The notes: a model not told the origin generated them from the sequence alone. Shown: positions 26,135 through 33,657, counted from the stretch's first letter. The stretch: DNA of 33,657 nt from CAZADA01 sp964524065 (GCA_964524065.1 CAZGCB010000018.1:1-33657); one strand, 5' to 3'. Numbers and translations are program-made.

Positions 26135-27096
26135 GCCTGGGCCTCCAGCGCGTCCCAGTAGGCCGCGGCGGCTGAAACGCCGCTCAACATCTCCAATTGG
26201 CGCGCGCCGGTGGGGGAGGTGACATTCACCTCCGTCAAGTATTCGCCAATGAAGTCAAGGCCAACCATAACTACCCCATGGGCGCGCGTTTCGGCGGCGA
26301 CAGCGCGGCAGGCCTCCTGCTCGCGGGCGGTGAGGTCCACCGACTCGGCGCGACCGCCAACCCGCAGATTGGAGCGAAAATCCACTCGATCCGGCACGCG
26401 ATTGACCACGCCCGTCACTGTCCCGTCCACCATAAGCACCCGCTTGTCCCCCGCGGTCACCGCCGGCAGGTACTCCTGAACCAACACCGGCTCGCCGTAC
26501 AGCGTGGTCATCAGCTCCATAAGCGCGGGGAGATTCTGGCCCTCGGCCTCCACCCGCATGACGCCGGCGCCGCCGCCGCGATAGAGCGGCTTGAGCACGA
26601 TGGAGCGTTTTTCCGCCAAGAATGCGCTCGCCTCCTCGAGGCTTTGGGTCACCAGCGTGTCCGGCATGAAGGGGATAAGGCTTGCCGGCACCAGTTTTTC
26701 GGTGAAACGCAGCAGCCCGCTTGGATCCGCCAGCACGCGGGTTGGACCTTGCGCGTACTGCAAGCAGTGCAGCAGGCGCAAATAGCTCCAATCAAAAGGC
26801 GGATCTTTGCGCACGAACACAAAATCATAATCCGCCAGCGCGCTTCGCTGTGGTTGGCCGCTGGCGGTCGCGGCGCCGGTTTGGGGTGTTTGCCCGTCCG
26901 GGTACGCAAGCGCCGGGCTGGGCGCGAGGTCTTGCGCGTGTGCGAAGACGGCGGCGCCGCGCGCTGATACGGAGGCCGCATCGGCGTAGGCGACGCCATG
27001 GCCGCGGGCGAGGCCTTCAGCCGCGATCATGAGGCTGGTGTCGCCGGCTGGATTGAGGTTGGCGAAGGGATCGCCAATGATGAGCGCGCGGGCCAT
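26131..27096 (-). CDS. gshB: Glutathione synthetase
   Basis: Joins glycine to gamma-glutamylcysteine with ATP, the last step of glutathione synthesis. It has the prokaryotic GshB ATP-grasp pattern: NPAGDTSLMIAAEGLARGHG V near the start, FVFVRKDPPFDWSYLRLLHC L (about 93-113), LADPSGLLRFTEKL, ATP-binding VLKPLYRGGGAGVMRV (about 168-183), VQEYLPAVTAGDKRVLMVDG and a metal-binding LDFIGEYLTEVNVTSPTGAR Q near 285-305. Length (321 aa) is typical. The ATG at 27096 follows the cytochrome/dehydrogenase gene by six bases on the same strand, and the stop overlaps the FkbM gene. Confidence 0.93.
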   Translation of the reverse strand: MARALIIGDPFANLNPAGDTSLMIAAEGLARGHGVAYADAASVSARGAAVFAHAQDLAPSPALAYPDGQTPQTGAATASGQPQRSALADYDFVFVRKDPPFDWSYLRLLHCLQYAQGPTRVLADPSGLLRFTEKLVPASLIPFMPDTLVTQSLEEASAFLAEKRSIVLKPLYRGGGAGVMRVEAEGQNLPALMELMTTLYGEPVLVQEYLPAVTAGDKRVLMVDGTVTGVVNRVPDRVDFRSNLRVGGRAESVDLTAREQEACRAVAAETRAHGVVMVGLDFIGEYLTEVNVTSPTGARQLEMLSGVSAAAAYWDALEAQA

Positions 27097-27102
27097 GGCG
27101 GG

Positions 27103-28968
27103 TTACTCCGATGCGTCTGTCAGCTGTGCGCGCACGGCGGCGACCTCATGGGGCCAAATCTGATGTGCAGGGTCGAGATCCGCCCTATCCGCGGTGTCGG
27201 CCTCCGCGATGCGCGGCTCCACAGTGTTGGGCTCCGCGGCGTCAGGGCCTGTAGCGTCGGGAGCCGCGAAGGCCAGGCGCGCATAGGACAACAGCGCCGC
27301 CATCTCATAATCATTGATCGGCTCGTTAAGATAAGCCGGCATGATGTTGGAATAGCGCCCGCTATTGGCGCCCAACAGCGTATAACTGATGAGTGTCTCC
27401 GCCGGTGCGGCCAGGATGGCTGAGCCCTCCACCGCCGGCGCGAAGCCCTCCACGCCCCGGCCGTCGGCCTGGTGGCAGGTGGCGCATTCGCGCGCATAGA
27501 GATCAGCGCCGATGGGATAGCGCTCCGCCGCGGCCAGCCGTCGTTGACGCGCGGCGATACGGGCGGGATCGGGCGCGCGGGTCGTGTTGGCGTCAGTGGC
27601 TGTGGGCGTGGCGGCCTCGGCGCGTTCTTCGCCCGTATAAACGATGCGCCACATCACCCCGTCCTTCGTATCGGCGAGGAACAATTCGCCCTCCGGCCCA
27701 ATGGCGGCGGAGAAGGGCAGATACAGCGCGTCACCCAGGCTGATGGGCGGCTCCGGCCCTTCAAAACCACCGGCGAACACTTCGGTTTCGCCGGCTGGCG
27801 CGCCGTTTTCCATGGGCACGAACACCACTTGGAAACCTTGCTGGGGCGGGTGGGGATTGCGGCCCCAGCCGCCCTTGAACACCAACAGCGCCCCGCCATG
27901 ATAGCGCTCAGGGAACAGGAAATCGCCCTCGGTCGCTTCGTAGAACACAATGTCGGAGGGCGCCCAATGGCCGGGAAAGCCGATCAAAGGCGCCTCATGC
28001 TCATCGGTGCGGTTGCGGCCCCGATTGGGTGTTCCTTCGGCCTCGTATTCAGGGCTGATGCGCCGCTCTCCGGCGATGTGGTCATAGTAGGAGTAAGGCC
28101 AGCCCATATTATCGCCGCGATCAATGCGGTGAAATTCCTCCGACGGCAGCTCGGCCGCGTCCTGCGGCGAGAACAGCTCGGGGAAATAGCGGTTGAAGAA
28201 GTCGCGGCCGTGCTGCACGCCGAACAGGGCTTTGTGGGTGTCGCTCCAGGTGAAGGCGATCATATTGCGAATGCCGGTGGCGTAGCGTTCAGCCTCATTT
28301 TGGTGCTGGTTGAGCGCATCGGCGTCGAATTTCCACACCCCGGCGGCGCGCGCCAGCTGCGGGCAGGGCTGTTGTCCCGGAGAGCCCTTGGTCCGCCGCC
28401 GCTCCATGCAATTGTTGGAGGGTGCGCCGACATTGACATACATCCCGCCCTCGCGGTCGAAGGCGAGGGCTTTGTAGGGGTGCTCCGGCTGGCGGGGAAA
28501 GCCGCGGGCGACACGTTCGGGCTCAGCGCTGGGCGCGACCTCGCCCGCCTGCAACGCCCAGCGCCAAACCGCGGTGCGGCTGGAGGCGTAAAGCCATTCT
28601 TGGCCGGCCGCATCGGTGCGCACGCCGATGCCGGAGCCGGAGAAGCGGCCGAAATGCTCGGTTACATCCGCAACGCCGTCGCCATCACGGTCCTTGATGG
28701 CGAGCAGTCCCGTTCCCTCCACCCGGTGGCGGCGGATGACGAACACCACGCCTTCTGAGGACACCGCGATGTGGCGCTGTTGCGCGACGCCGGCATGGAA
28801 CAGGGTGGACTCAAAGCCGGGCGGGAGAGTGAACCCGCGCTCGGCCGGGGCCGTCCAGTCTAGCTGGTCCTTGGGCGGCGGCTTGCGGGTGGCGAGGTAG
28901 CCGACCAGCACCAGCGCCACCACCAGAACGGGCGCCAGGACCGGTAATTTGAGAAGCGTGCGGAGCAT
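27103..28968 (-). CDS. PQQ-dependent sugar dehydrogenase-like protein fused to cytochrome c
   Basis: A 621-residue two-domain periplasmic protein. An N-terminal membrane anchor (VLAPVLVVALVLVGYLA, about 11-27) is followed by a six-bladed GSDH/L-sorbosone dehydrogenase-type propeller (LPPGFESTLFHAGVAQQRHI AVS; YATGIRNMIAFTWSD; RGDNMGWPYSYYD; LPFSAAIGPEGELFLADTKD). After a low-complexity linker comes a class I cytochrome c domain: CATCH (C495, C498, H499) with the likely axial Met543 in NIMPAYL. The chain ends with an Asp/Glu/Ala-rich tail of about 50 residues. Such proteins oxidise sugars or other alcohols with PQQ and pass electrons via the haem to the respiratory chain; the substrate is unknown, and PQQ binding itself cannot be confirmed by eye. 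Confidence 0.87.
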   Translation of the reverse strand: MLRTLLKLPVLAPVLVVALVLVGYLATRKPPPKDQLDWTAPAERGFTLPPGFESTLFHAGVAQQRHIAVSSEGVVFVIRRHRVEGTGLLAIKDRDGDGVADVTEHFGRFSGSGIGVRTDAAGQEWLYASSRTAVWRWALQAGEVAPSAEPERVARGFPRQPEHPYKALAFDREGGMYVNVGAPSNNCMERRRTKGSPGQQPCPQLARAAGVWKFDADALNQHQNEAERYATGIRNMIAFTWSDTHKALFGVQHGRDFFNRYFPELFSPQDAAELPSEEFHRIDRGDNMGWPYSYYDHIAGERRISPEYEAEGTPNRGRNRTDEHEAPLIGFPGHWAPSDIVFYEATEGDFLFPERYHGGALLVFKGGWGRNPHPPQQGFQVVFVPMENGAPAGETEVFAGGFEGPEPPISLGDALYLPFSAAIGPEGELFLADTKDGVMWRIVYTGEERAEAATPTATDANTTRAPDPARIAARQRRLAAAERYPIGADLYARECATCHQADGRGVEGFAPAVEGSAILAAPAETLISYTLLGANSGRYSNIMPAYLNEPINDYEMAALLSYARLAFAAPDATGPDAAEPNTVEPRIAEADTADRADLDPAHQIWPHEVAAVRAQLTDASE

Positions 28969-29063
28969 GGGCCTGGCCTTAGCAGGATCGCGGGAGCGGG
29001 CAAAGGCGCGCCTGCCGTTCGCCGGATCCCGGTGGTGGTGTGGTCGACAGCGTTATCGAACGA

Positions 29064-30524
29064 CTAAAGCGCCCCCTTAACGCGCGTGTTGACCGGGGCG
29101 AGGGCCGCCGCATGGGCGCGCCAGGCCTCCGGCGCGACGGCGCTGGCGCTGTAAATGGCCTCCCAACTGTGCAGGCCCAGCGCCCCGGGCGCGAAGGTGC
29201 GCGGTTCATCATGCAATGGAGTATCCAACGCGGCGGCGAGGGCGCGGGCGGCGGCGGGCGCGTCTGCGGTCTGCGGCGCGAAGTCCTCATACCGAGCCTC
29301 CACCAGAGGGAGGTGATCGGCCAAAGCGTCCAGGATCATGTCCTGCTGGCGCGCATGGGCGCCGATGGCCTCCAGGTCACTGTTTTCCGGAACGATTTGA
29401 GGGGCGGCCCGGCGAAACACGGCGAGGGCGCTGTCGCGTGGATCGCGGCGCACCCGTACAAAGCGCGCATTGGCGAACAAAGCCCCGATCATGGGCGCGG
29501 CGGCGATGAGGGTCGGATCACTGTCACTGGCGAGCGGGTGCGGGGCGCCGGCGAGGTTCGCCAGGCGGCGTAGGTAGTCGCGGGTTAAGCTAAGGCGCTC
29601 CGATGGCGAGAGGCGTTGGGCCGCGTGCGGATGGGGCCGTTTCGCCAGGCGTTCCGCCTCGGCGCTGACGGGCCCGCTGAGCACGCCGTTCACGCCGGCG
29701 GGCGTCAATGCGCCGACCTGGGCCAAGGCCGCCTCCACAACCGTCGCGCCGGAGCCGGGAGGACCCAACAGGAACACCATGGCCGGCGCGCTGGCGGGCG
29801 CGCCGCTTGTGAGCCGCCCCCACGAGCGCAGCGTCCGCCGTGTGTCCGCATGCCGCTGTATCGCTGCTTTGGCGTGTTGAGTGCTGAGGCTTAGGGCGCC
29901 GCGTTGACGGGCGTTGGCCTCTTGCAGCGCCGCCATAAACGCGGCGTGGTCCCCCTCCTGCGCGGCGGCCTCCGCCAGCGCGTAGGCCAAGGCGGCGCCT
30001 GCGGCGGCGCCCCGTGTCAGGGTAAGGCGTCGCTCGGCTTCGGCTCGCCAGGGCGCGCCGGGGCCGAGGCCGCCGGCCATCGCCAAGCCGCGATAGGCGT
30101 CGCCATGGTCGGGTGCGGCGTCAAGGGCGGCTTCATACGCCGTGCGGGCGTCATCGGGGCGGTCCAACGCCAAGCGTAACCGACCCAAAAAGGTCAGCAT
30201 GGCGGCGCTGCTGACGCCGCGGGCCTCCGCCGCCGCCAGACAGGCTTCGGCGGCGGGCAAGTCGCGACGCTCCGCCTGTGCGCGGGCCAAGTCCGCCCAG
30301 GCTTCGGCGGTCGCTGGATGCGCGGCGACCGCTTCCTGCAGCACACGCACGGCCTCGCCAAAGCGATGCTGGCGCAGCGCATTGCGGCCGAGCAATCGGC
30401 GCGCCTCCAAATCTTCTGGCGCGGCCTTGAGAATGGCGGCGCACAATCGTTCCAGGCGTCCCTCATCGTGGGCTGCGAAGGCGGCGCGGGCCGCGGCCCG
30501 CCATCGTTCCACAGACGCTGTCAT
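29064..30524 (-). CDS. TPR protein with degenerate sulfotransferase-like domain
   Basis: About 486 residues. The N-terminal half is made of TPR-like helical repeats (LEARRLLGRNALRQHRFGEA, AEAWADLARAQAERRDLPAA, AMLTFLGRLRLALDRPDDAR, DAYRGLA). The C-terminal half resembles the TPR-sulfotransferase family: FLLGPPGSGATVVEAAL (about 251-267) stands where the 5'-phosphosulfate loop (usually G.PRSGTTL.E) should be, SDSDPTLI where DK.P is usual, and FVRVRRDPRDSALAVF (about 355-370) matches the 3'-phosphate-binding segment. So the first two motifs are altered and the third kept. Start is uncertain: ATG 30524 begins the homologous part; ATG 30572 and GTG 30578 lie upstream in frame. It may be an inactive or re-purposed member. 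Confidence 0.7.
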   Translation of the reverse strand: MTASVERWRAAARAAFAAHDEGRLERLCAAILKAAPEDLEARRLLGRNALRQHRFGEAVRVLQEAVAAHPATAEAWADLARAQAERRDLPAAEACLAAAEARGVSSAAMLTFLGRLRLALDRPDDARTAYEAALDAAPDHGDAYRGLAMAGGLGPGAPWRAEAERRLTLTRGAAAGAALAYALAEAAAQEGDHAAFMAALQEANARQRGALSLSTQHAKAAIQRHADTRRTLRSWGRLTSGAPASAPAMVFLLGPPGSGATVVEAALAQVGALTPAGVNGVLSGPVSAEAERLAKRPHPHAAQRLSPSERLSLTRDYLRRLANLAGAPHPLASDSDPTLIAAAPMIGALFANARFVRVRRDPRDSALAVFRRAAPQIVPENSDLEAIGAHARQQDMILDALADHLPLVEARYEDFAPQTADAPAAARALAAALDTPLHDEPRTFAPGALGLHSWEAIYSASAVAPEAWRAHAAALAPVNTRVKGAL

Positions 30525-30732
30525 TCGAGGGGTCGTCCTCAGGCCTGCCGCGCGCAATAACAGGCTGCTCATGACCACGGCGCGCCGTCCAGTGTACGCA
30601 CAGGCGGGGCGGCGTGGACCCCTTGGTCACGCGCCGCGGCGTCAGATGTGAGGCCTCAGCGCTGCCAGAGCGGCCTTGCCGGCGCGCCCCCTGGCGGCCA
30701 TCAACGGCGCGATGCGCGCGTGCGCCAGTGGG

Positions 30733-30760
30733 CTGTGAGCCCCGCGCGAAGGGAGAGCCG
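30733..30760. repeat. 28-bp direct repeat, copy 1
   Basis: Identical over 28 bases to 30794-30821, with a period of 61 bases. It begins CTGTGAGCCCCGCG and ends GGGAGAGCCG. Copy 1 lies in the region between the divergent TPR-sulfotransferase and TAXI genes. Confidence 0.95.
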
Positions 30761-30793
30761 GGCAGCCACCAATGGCATGTCTAATGGGCGGAA

Positions 30794-30821
30794 CTGTGAG
30801 CCCCGCGCGAAGGGAGAGCCG
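30794..30821. repeat. 28-bp direct repeat, copy 2 (contains the TAXI gene ribosome binding site)
   Basis: Second perfect copy of the 28-mer. Its GGGAGA (30812-30817) is the likely Shine-Dalgarno of the gene starting at 30825. The 33 bases between the copies show no clear feature. Confidence 0.95.
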
Positions 30822-30824
30822 TCG

Positions 30825-32240
30825 ATGATGTCTTGGATCCGTGACGCTTTACGCCGCCAGGAGACGCGCCTTTGGGGCCTGCTCGGCGCGGCCTTTGTCC
30901 TCGCCGCCATCGCGACCGTGGTCCTCGTGGCTTTTGTCATCAACCCAGCCCCGCCGCGGCATGTGGTGATGGCGACCGGGCCGGCCGGCGGGCTGTATGA
31001 AACCATCGGCGCGCGGTTGGCGGAGCGTCTGGCCCGCGATCATGTAACCCTTGAGTTGGTGTCCACCAAAGGCTCGGTGGACAATCTGCAGCGCCTGCAG
31101 GCCGAGGGCCCAGCGGCGGTCGACATTGCGCTCGTGCAGGGCGGCATTGATGCGCCAGGGGCGTCGGTGGGGGTGGCCTCCCTGGGCGCCGTGGCGGCCG
31201 AGCCGCTGTGGCTTTTCCATCGGCGCGACGTCCCCCTCGCGGACATGCGCGATGTGGCGGGCCTGCGCGTCGCGGCCGGACCAGACGGCTCCGGCGCGCG
31301 GGCGCTGTTATCCTTGCTGTTGGCGGAAAACGGCGTGGCCGTGGACTCGGTGGACTTGGTGCCCCTGGGCGGTGCGGAGGCCGCGGCGGCGTTGCAGGCG
31401 GGCGCCGTGGATGCGGCGGTGTTCGTGACGGGGCCGGACCGGCCCTATATTCGCGCTCTGGCGCTGGATCGCGCGGTTAGCTTGCTCAGCTTCGCCCGCG
31501 CCGAAGCTTATGCGCGTCGCCAGGGATTTTTGTCGCCGGCTCTGTTGCCCCGGGGCGTACTGGATTTGGCGACGGATACGCCGGCGCAAGATGTTCATTT
31601 GGTGTCTGCGGCGGCCTCGTTGCTGGTGCGCGAGAACCTGCACCCGGCCATCCAAGCTTTGGTCTTGCAAGCCGCGCAGGAGGCCTTCTCCAGCGCGGGC
31701 TTGCTGACGCCGGCGGGCACGTTTCCGACGCCGGACCTCACCAAGACTGCGCTCACAGCCCAGGCTGAGCGCTACTACGCGCGGGGCGGACCGACGGTGC
31801 TGCGGCGCTATTTGCCCTTTTGGGCCGCCAATATGTTGGAGCGTTTGTGGGTTCTGGCGATTCCCGCGGCGACGTTGCTGTACCCGTTGGGCAAGGCCGC
31901 CCCGCCTGTGTATCGCTGGCGGGTGCGCAGCCGCATCGTCCGCTGGTATCGCGATTTACGCCGCCTCGAGCAAGCCGGCAGGGCGGCGCGCGATGATGCG
32001 GAGCTGACCCGTATTCGCGCCGAGCTCAAACGTATCCTGGTGGAGGTGGCCCAGGTCGAGGTGCCCCTACCGTACAATGATGACGTATTCCGGCTGCGCA
32101 GCCATATCCGCTTTGTTGATCAATTGCTGGCCGATGAGCAACGTGGGTCTGATGGTGGGGCCGCTCGCTCCGCCGGCGCCGCTGAGGGCTCTGAAGGGAC
32201 GCGCCCGGCCTCAGCGATCCTCGATGGGGGTGACGGGTGA
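30825..32240 (+). CDS. Membrane-anchored TAXI-family (TRAP-type) solute-binding protein
   Basis: A 471-residue protein. N-terminal membrane segment about 17-39 (LWGLLGAAFVLAAIATVVLV), then a TAXI-type periplasmic binding domain: MATGPAGGLYETIGARLAER (about 49-68), ELVSTKGSVDNLQRLQAEG, VDIALVQGG (about 99-107), AAGPDGSGARALLSLLLAEN. A second membrane segment follows (about 338-357, LERLWVLAIPAATLLYPLG) and a cytoplasmic Arg/Glu-rich, possibly coiled-coil region (about 377-412). Usual TAXI proteins are secreted and about 320 residues; this one is tethered at both ends of its binding domain and no TRAP permease gene is next to it. The open frame extends upstream to 30648, but GGGAGA and ATGATG at 30825-30830 fix the start. 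Confidence 0.82.
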   Translation: MMSWIRDALRRQETRLWGLLGAAFVLAAIATVVLVAFVINPAPPRHVVMATGPAGGLYETIGARLAERLARDHVTLELVSTKGSVDNLQRLQAEGPAAVDIALVQGGIDAPGASVGVASLGAVAAEPLWLFHRRDVPLADMRDVAGLRVAAGPDGSGARALLSLLLAENGVAVDSVDLVPLGGAEAAAALQAGAVDAAVFVTGPDRPYIRALALDRAVSLLSFARAEAYARRQGFLSPALLPRGVLDLATDTPAQDVHLVSAAASLLVRENLHPAIQALVLQAAQEAFSSAGLLTPAGTFPTPDLTKTALTAQAERYYARGGPTVLRRYLPFWAANMLERLWVLAIPAATLLYPLGKAAPPVYRWRVRSRIVRWYRDLRRLEQAGRAARDDAELTRIRAELKRILVEVAQVEVPLPYNDDVFRLRSHIRFVDQLLADEQRGSDGGAARSAGAAEGSEGTRPASAILDGGDG

Positions 32241-32265
32241 ACGCTGATCAGCGTTGCATATGCAT
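32240..32265. promoter_or_regulatory. Tandem perfect palindromes at the end of the TAXI gene
   Basis: AACGCTGATCAGCGTT (32240-32255) is a perfect 16-bp palindrome starting at the last base of the stop codon, followed by TGCATATGCA (32255-32264), a perfect 10-bp palindrome. There is no T-run directly after them, so a terminator role is uncertain; a protein-binding site is equally possible. Confidence 0.45.
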
Positions 32266-32703
32266 CACTATGCCGCATTGATGTGCATAAATCGCCTGCG
32301 CTCGCATGACGGTCCGCCTTCAGGTTGCTGTCGTCATTATTCTTGAAAAACAGTGACTTAATTGTTTTTTTTGGGCCTGTTCGCGCCCCTTTGCCGTGTC
32401 AATGGGATTCACCATGGTTCCCCGTCATTCGAAGGTCGCACTTGAGCCTGGTGACGCAGCACGCGTTCTCTCCCGCTAACGCGCAATAAATCTGAACGCG
32501 ATAGGCCGATGCTCGAGTGCAATTGTGTCGGCGTTTCGGGCGACGGGGGTAGGCTGCTGTAGAGCGTTGAGGCGGCGTGTGTGGTGCGCTCGCACTGCAT
32601 GAAACGACGCTTCAAGGCTGGACGCCTGACGCAAGAGGACGTAAGCGCGGCACTTACGACGAAGAGCGCAGGGTAAGCCTGCGCAATAAAGGAGGGAACG
32701 CCC
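32241..32703. other. Intergenic region between TAXI gene and second TonB receptor gene
   Basis: About 460 bases with no gene I can support. It holds the palindromes just after the TAXI stop, an AT-rich patch with eight T at 32365-32372 flanked by an A/T-only inverted repeat (AAAAACA 32346-32352, TGTTTTT 32363-32369), and two stem-loops close to the receptor start. The receptor promoter must lie here, but no clear -35/-10 pair or cobalamin-riboswitch box was seen. Confidence 0.5.
32640..32696 (+). promoter_or_regulatory. Tandem stem-loops in the receptor 5' leader
   Basis: CGTAAG (32640-32645) pairs with CTTACG (32653-32658), and GCGCAGG (32666-32672) pairs with CCTGCGC (32678-32684) around a GTAAG loop. 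Six bases later comes the strong ribosome binding site GGAGGG (32691-32696). Two perfect stems this close to the start suggest post-transcriptional control of the receptor. Confidence 0.45.
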
Positions 32704-33657
32704 ATGCATTTGTCTCGTCAGAGGCATTTCGGCCTGATGTGCGCCGCTTCGGCGCTGACCATGGCGAGCGCCACCGGTTTCAGCGCGGTGGCGCAGGAGC
32801 AAGTGGCCGAGCGCCGCAACGTCGAGCAAATCGTTGTGACCGCGCAAAAGCGGGAAGAGGGCGTGCAAGACGTGCCCATCTCCATCGGCGCTTATGATGC
32901 GGAAGTCATTTCAAACGCTGGCGTGAGCGACATTAAAGATCTCATCTCCATCGCGCCGGGCTTGATGGTGACCTCCACCCAGTCCGAGACCATCACCACG
33001 GCCCGTATTCGCGGTATCGGCACGGTGGGCGACAACTTTGGCCTTGAGAGCTCCGTCGGCGTTTACATCGACGGTGTGTTCCGGGCGCGTAATGGTGTGG
33101 GCTTCGGCGATCTCGGCGAGATCCAAGCCATTGAAGTTCTGCGCGGCCCGCAGGGCACGCTGTTCGGCAAAAACACCTCCGCCGGCGTGTTGAATGTGAC
33201 CACGGCTGAGCCGGAGTTTGAGTTCGGCGCCAAGGCGGAGCTGACCGCGGGCGATTATGGTCTGCTGCGTTACGCCGGTTCTGTGACGGGCCCTCTGGTT
33301 GAGGACGTGCTGGCCGCGCGCCTCTTCGCCGTGCGCGGCGAGCGGGACGGCTTCCAGGACCTCGTTGTCGAAGATCAGGGCAACACCTTCACGACTGACT
33401 CCGAAACACAGGACTATTACAGTGTCCGCGTTCAGTTGCTGTTTACACCCACGGATGCGCTCACGGCGCGGGTCATTGCGGATTACACGGATCGCGACGA
33501 GGTCTGCTGTTCAGCGCCGCAATGGGACTACACCGCGACGGCTGCCGACTTGGTGGGCGCCGTTGGCGGACAGGTGGCCCAGCCGGCGGACCCGGACGCA
33601 CGTGTGTCGTTCCAGAATATCGTGCCCGTCCAAATTGTCCAAGACTGGGGTCTTTCG
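32704..33657 (+). CDS. TonB-dependent receptor, N-terminal part (3' end outside window)
   Basis: The frame is open from ATG 32704 to the window end (318 codons). A signal peptide (about 1-31, ending SAVAQ) is followed by a TonB box (EQIVVTAQKREEGVQDVPIS I) and the plug domain: LISIAPGLMVT, ARIRGIGTVGDNF, SVGVYIDGVFRARNGVGFGD and the plug hallmark IEVLRGPQGTLFGKNTSAGV. Barrel strands begin around residue 170. A CC pair occurs near residue 268 (DEVCCSAPQWD). This type, common in Sphingomonadales and Caulobacterales, transports varied small molecules; the ligand cannot be told. GGAGGG sits seven bases before the ATG. It differs in class from the receptor at 5723, having no carboxypeptidase-regulatory-like domain. 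Confidence 0.95.
   Translation, partial: MHLSRQRHFGLMCAASALTMASATGFSAVAQEQVAERRNVEQIVVTAQKREEGVQDVPISIGAYDAEVISNAGVSDIKDLISIAPGLMVTSTQSETITTARIRGIGTVGDNFGLESSVGVYIDGVFRARNGVGFGDLGEIQAIEVLRGPQGTLFGKNTSAGVLNVTTAEPEFEFGAKAELTAGDYGLLRYAGSVTGPLVEDVLAARLFAVRGERDGFQDLVVEDQGNTFTTDSETQDYYSVRVQLLFTPTDALTARVIADYTDRDEVCCSAPQWDYTATAADLVGAVGGQVAQPADPDARVSFQNIVPVQIVQDWGLS

Noticed and set aside
27472..28758. A 428-codon plus-strand frame across the dehydrogenase-cytochrome gene
   Set aside because: Antisense to a protein with CATCH and propeller motifs; no domain of its own.
32346..32372. Terminator made of the A/T inverted repeat and the T-run
   Set aside because: The stem is only A-T pairs with a ten-base loop and lies more than 100 bases after the nearest gene; not convincing.

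Overview
The window is about 33.7 kb of high-G+C DNA with strongly GC-biased third codon positions and long antisense shadow ORFs. It looks like a chromosome segment of a flagellated, aerobic alphaproteobacterium. A zwf-edd-eda Entner-Doudoroff block, an NDUFS4-type complex I accessory subunit, the FlaF/FlbT flagellin regulators, a DUF1217 flagellar protein, TonB-dependent receptors and a possible CtrA-like site between divergent flagellar operons all fit the Caulobacterales/Maricaulales/Hyphomonadaceae side of the class. The exact genus cannot be read from the sequence. No IS element, CRISPR array, tRNA or rRNA gene was seen. There is one 100-N assembly gap at 25402-25501.

Layout. (1) 1-4.8 kb: the 3' end of an ABC-F ATPase gene, then zwf, edd and eda on the plus strand, which carry glucose-6-phosphate to pyruvate plus glyceraldehyde-3-phosphate; no 6-phosphogluconolactonase gene is adjacent. 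A candidate terminator follows eda. (2) 4.8-9 kb: a frameshifted GNAT acetyltransferase gene (minus), a large TonB-dependent receptor with an N-terminal carboxypeptidase-regulatory-like domain (plus), and the NDUFS4-like gene (plus). (3) 9-10.6 kb, minus strand: an exported TlpA-like thioredoxin gene followed by an exported or membrane-anchored formylglycine-generating-enzyme homologue that keeps both catalytic cysteines. (4) 10.8-14.8 kb, plus strand: flagellin, flaF, flbT, a FlaG-like gene, a DUF1217 gene and an unrecognised helical protein. (5) 15-15.5 kb: a VOC/glyoxalase-fold gene.

(6) 15.5-22.7 kb: two divergent flagellar operons. On the minus strand the order is fliF-fliH-fliN-fliP-fliG; on the plus strand fliL-fliM-motE-like. 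They are separated by about 150 bp holding a dyad and a CtrA-like motif. Together they encode the MS ring, rotor/C-ring, export gate component, export ATPase regulator and stator-associated proteins. (7) 22.8-30.6 kb: a small lipoprotein gene (plus), then minus-strand genes for pirin, spermidine synthase, an FkbM methyltransferase (interrupted by the gap), glutathione synthetase, a PQQ-type sugar dehydrogenase fused to cytochrome c, and a TPR-sulfotransferase-like protein. (8) 30.7-33.7 kb: a membrane-anchored TAXI-type solute-binding protein preceded by a perfect 28-bp direct repeat, a 460-bp intergenic region with palindromes and stem-loops, and the 5' part of a second TonB-dependent receptor that runs off the window.

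The observations I consider most worth following are the exported FGE/thioredoxin pair, the FliP with an enlarged acidic loop in an unusual gene order, the dyad between fliF and fliL, the TPR protein with a degraded sulfotransferase core, the 28-bp repeat, and the evidence that the N gap is probably an unjoined contig overlap.
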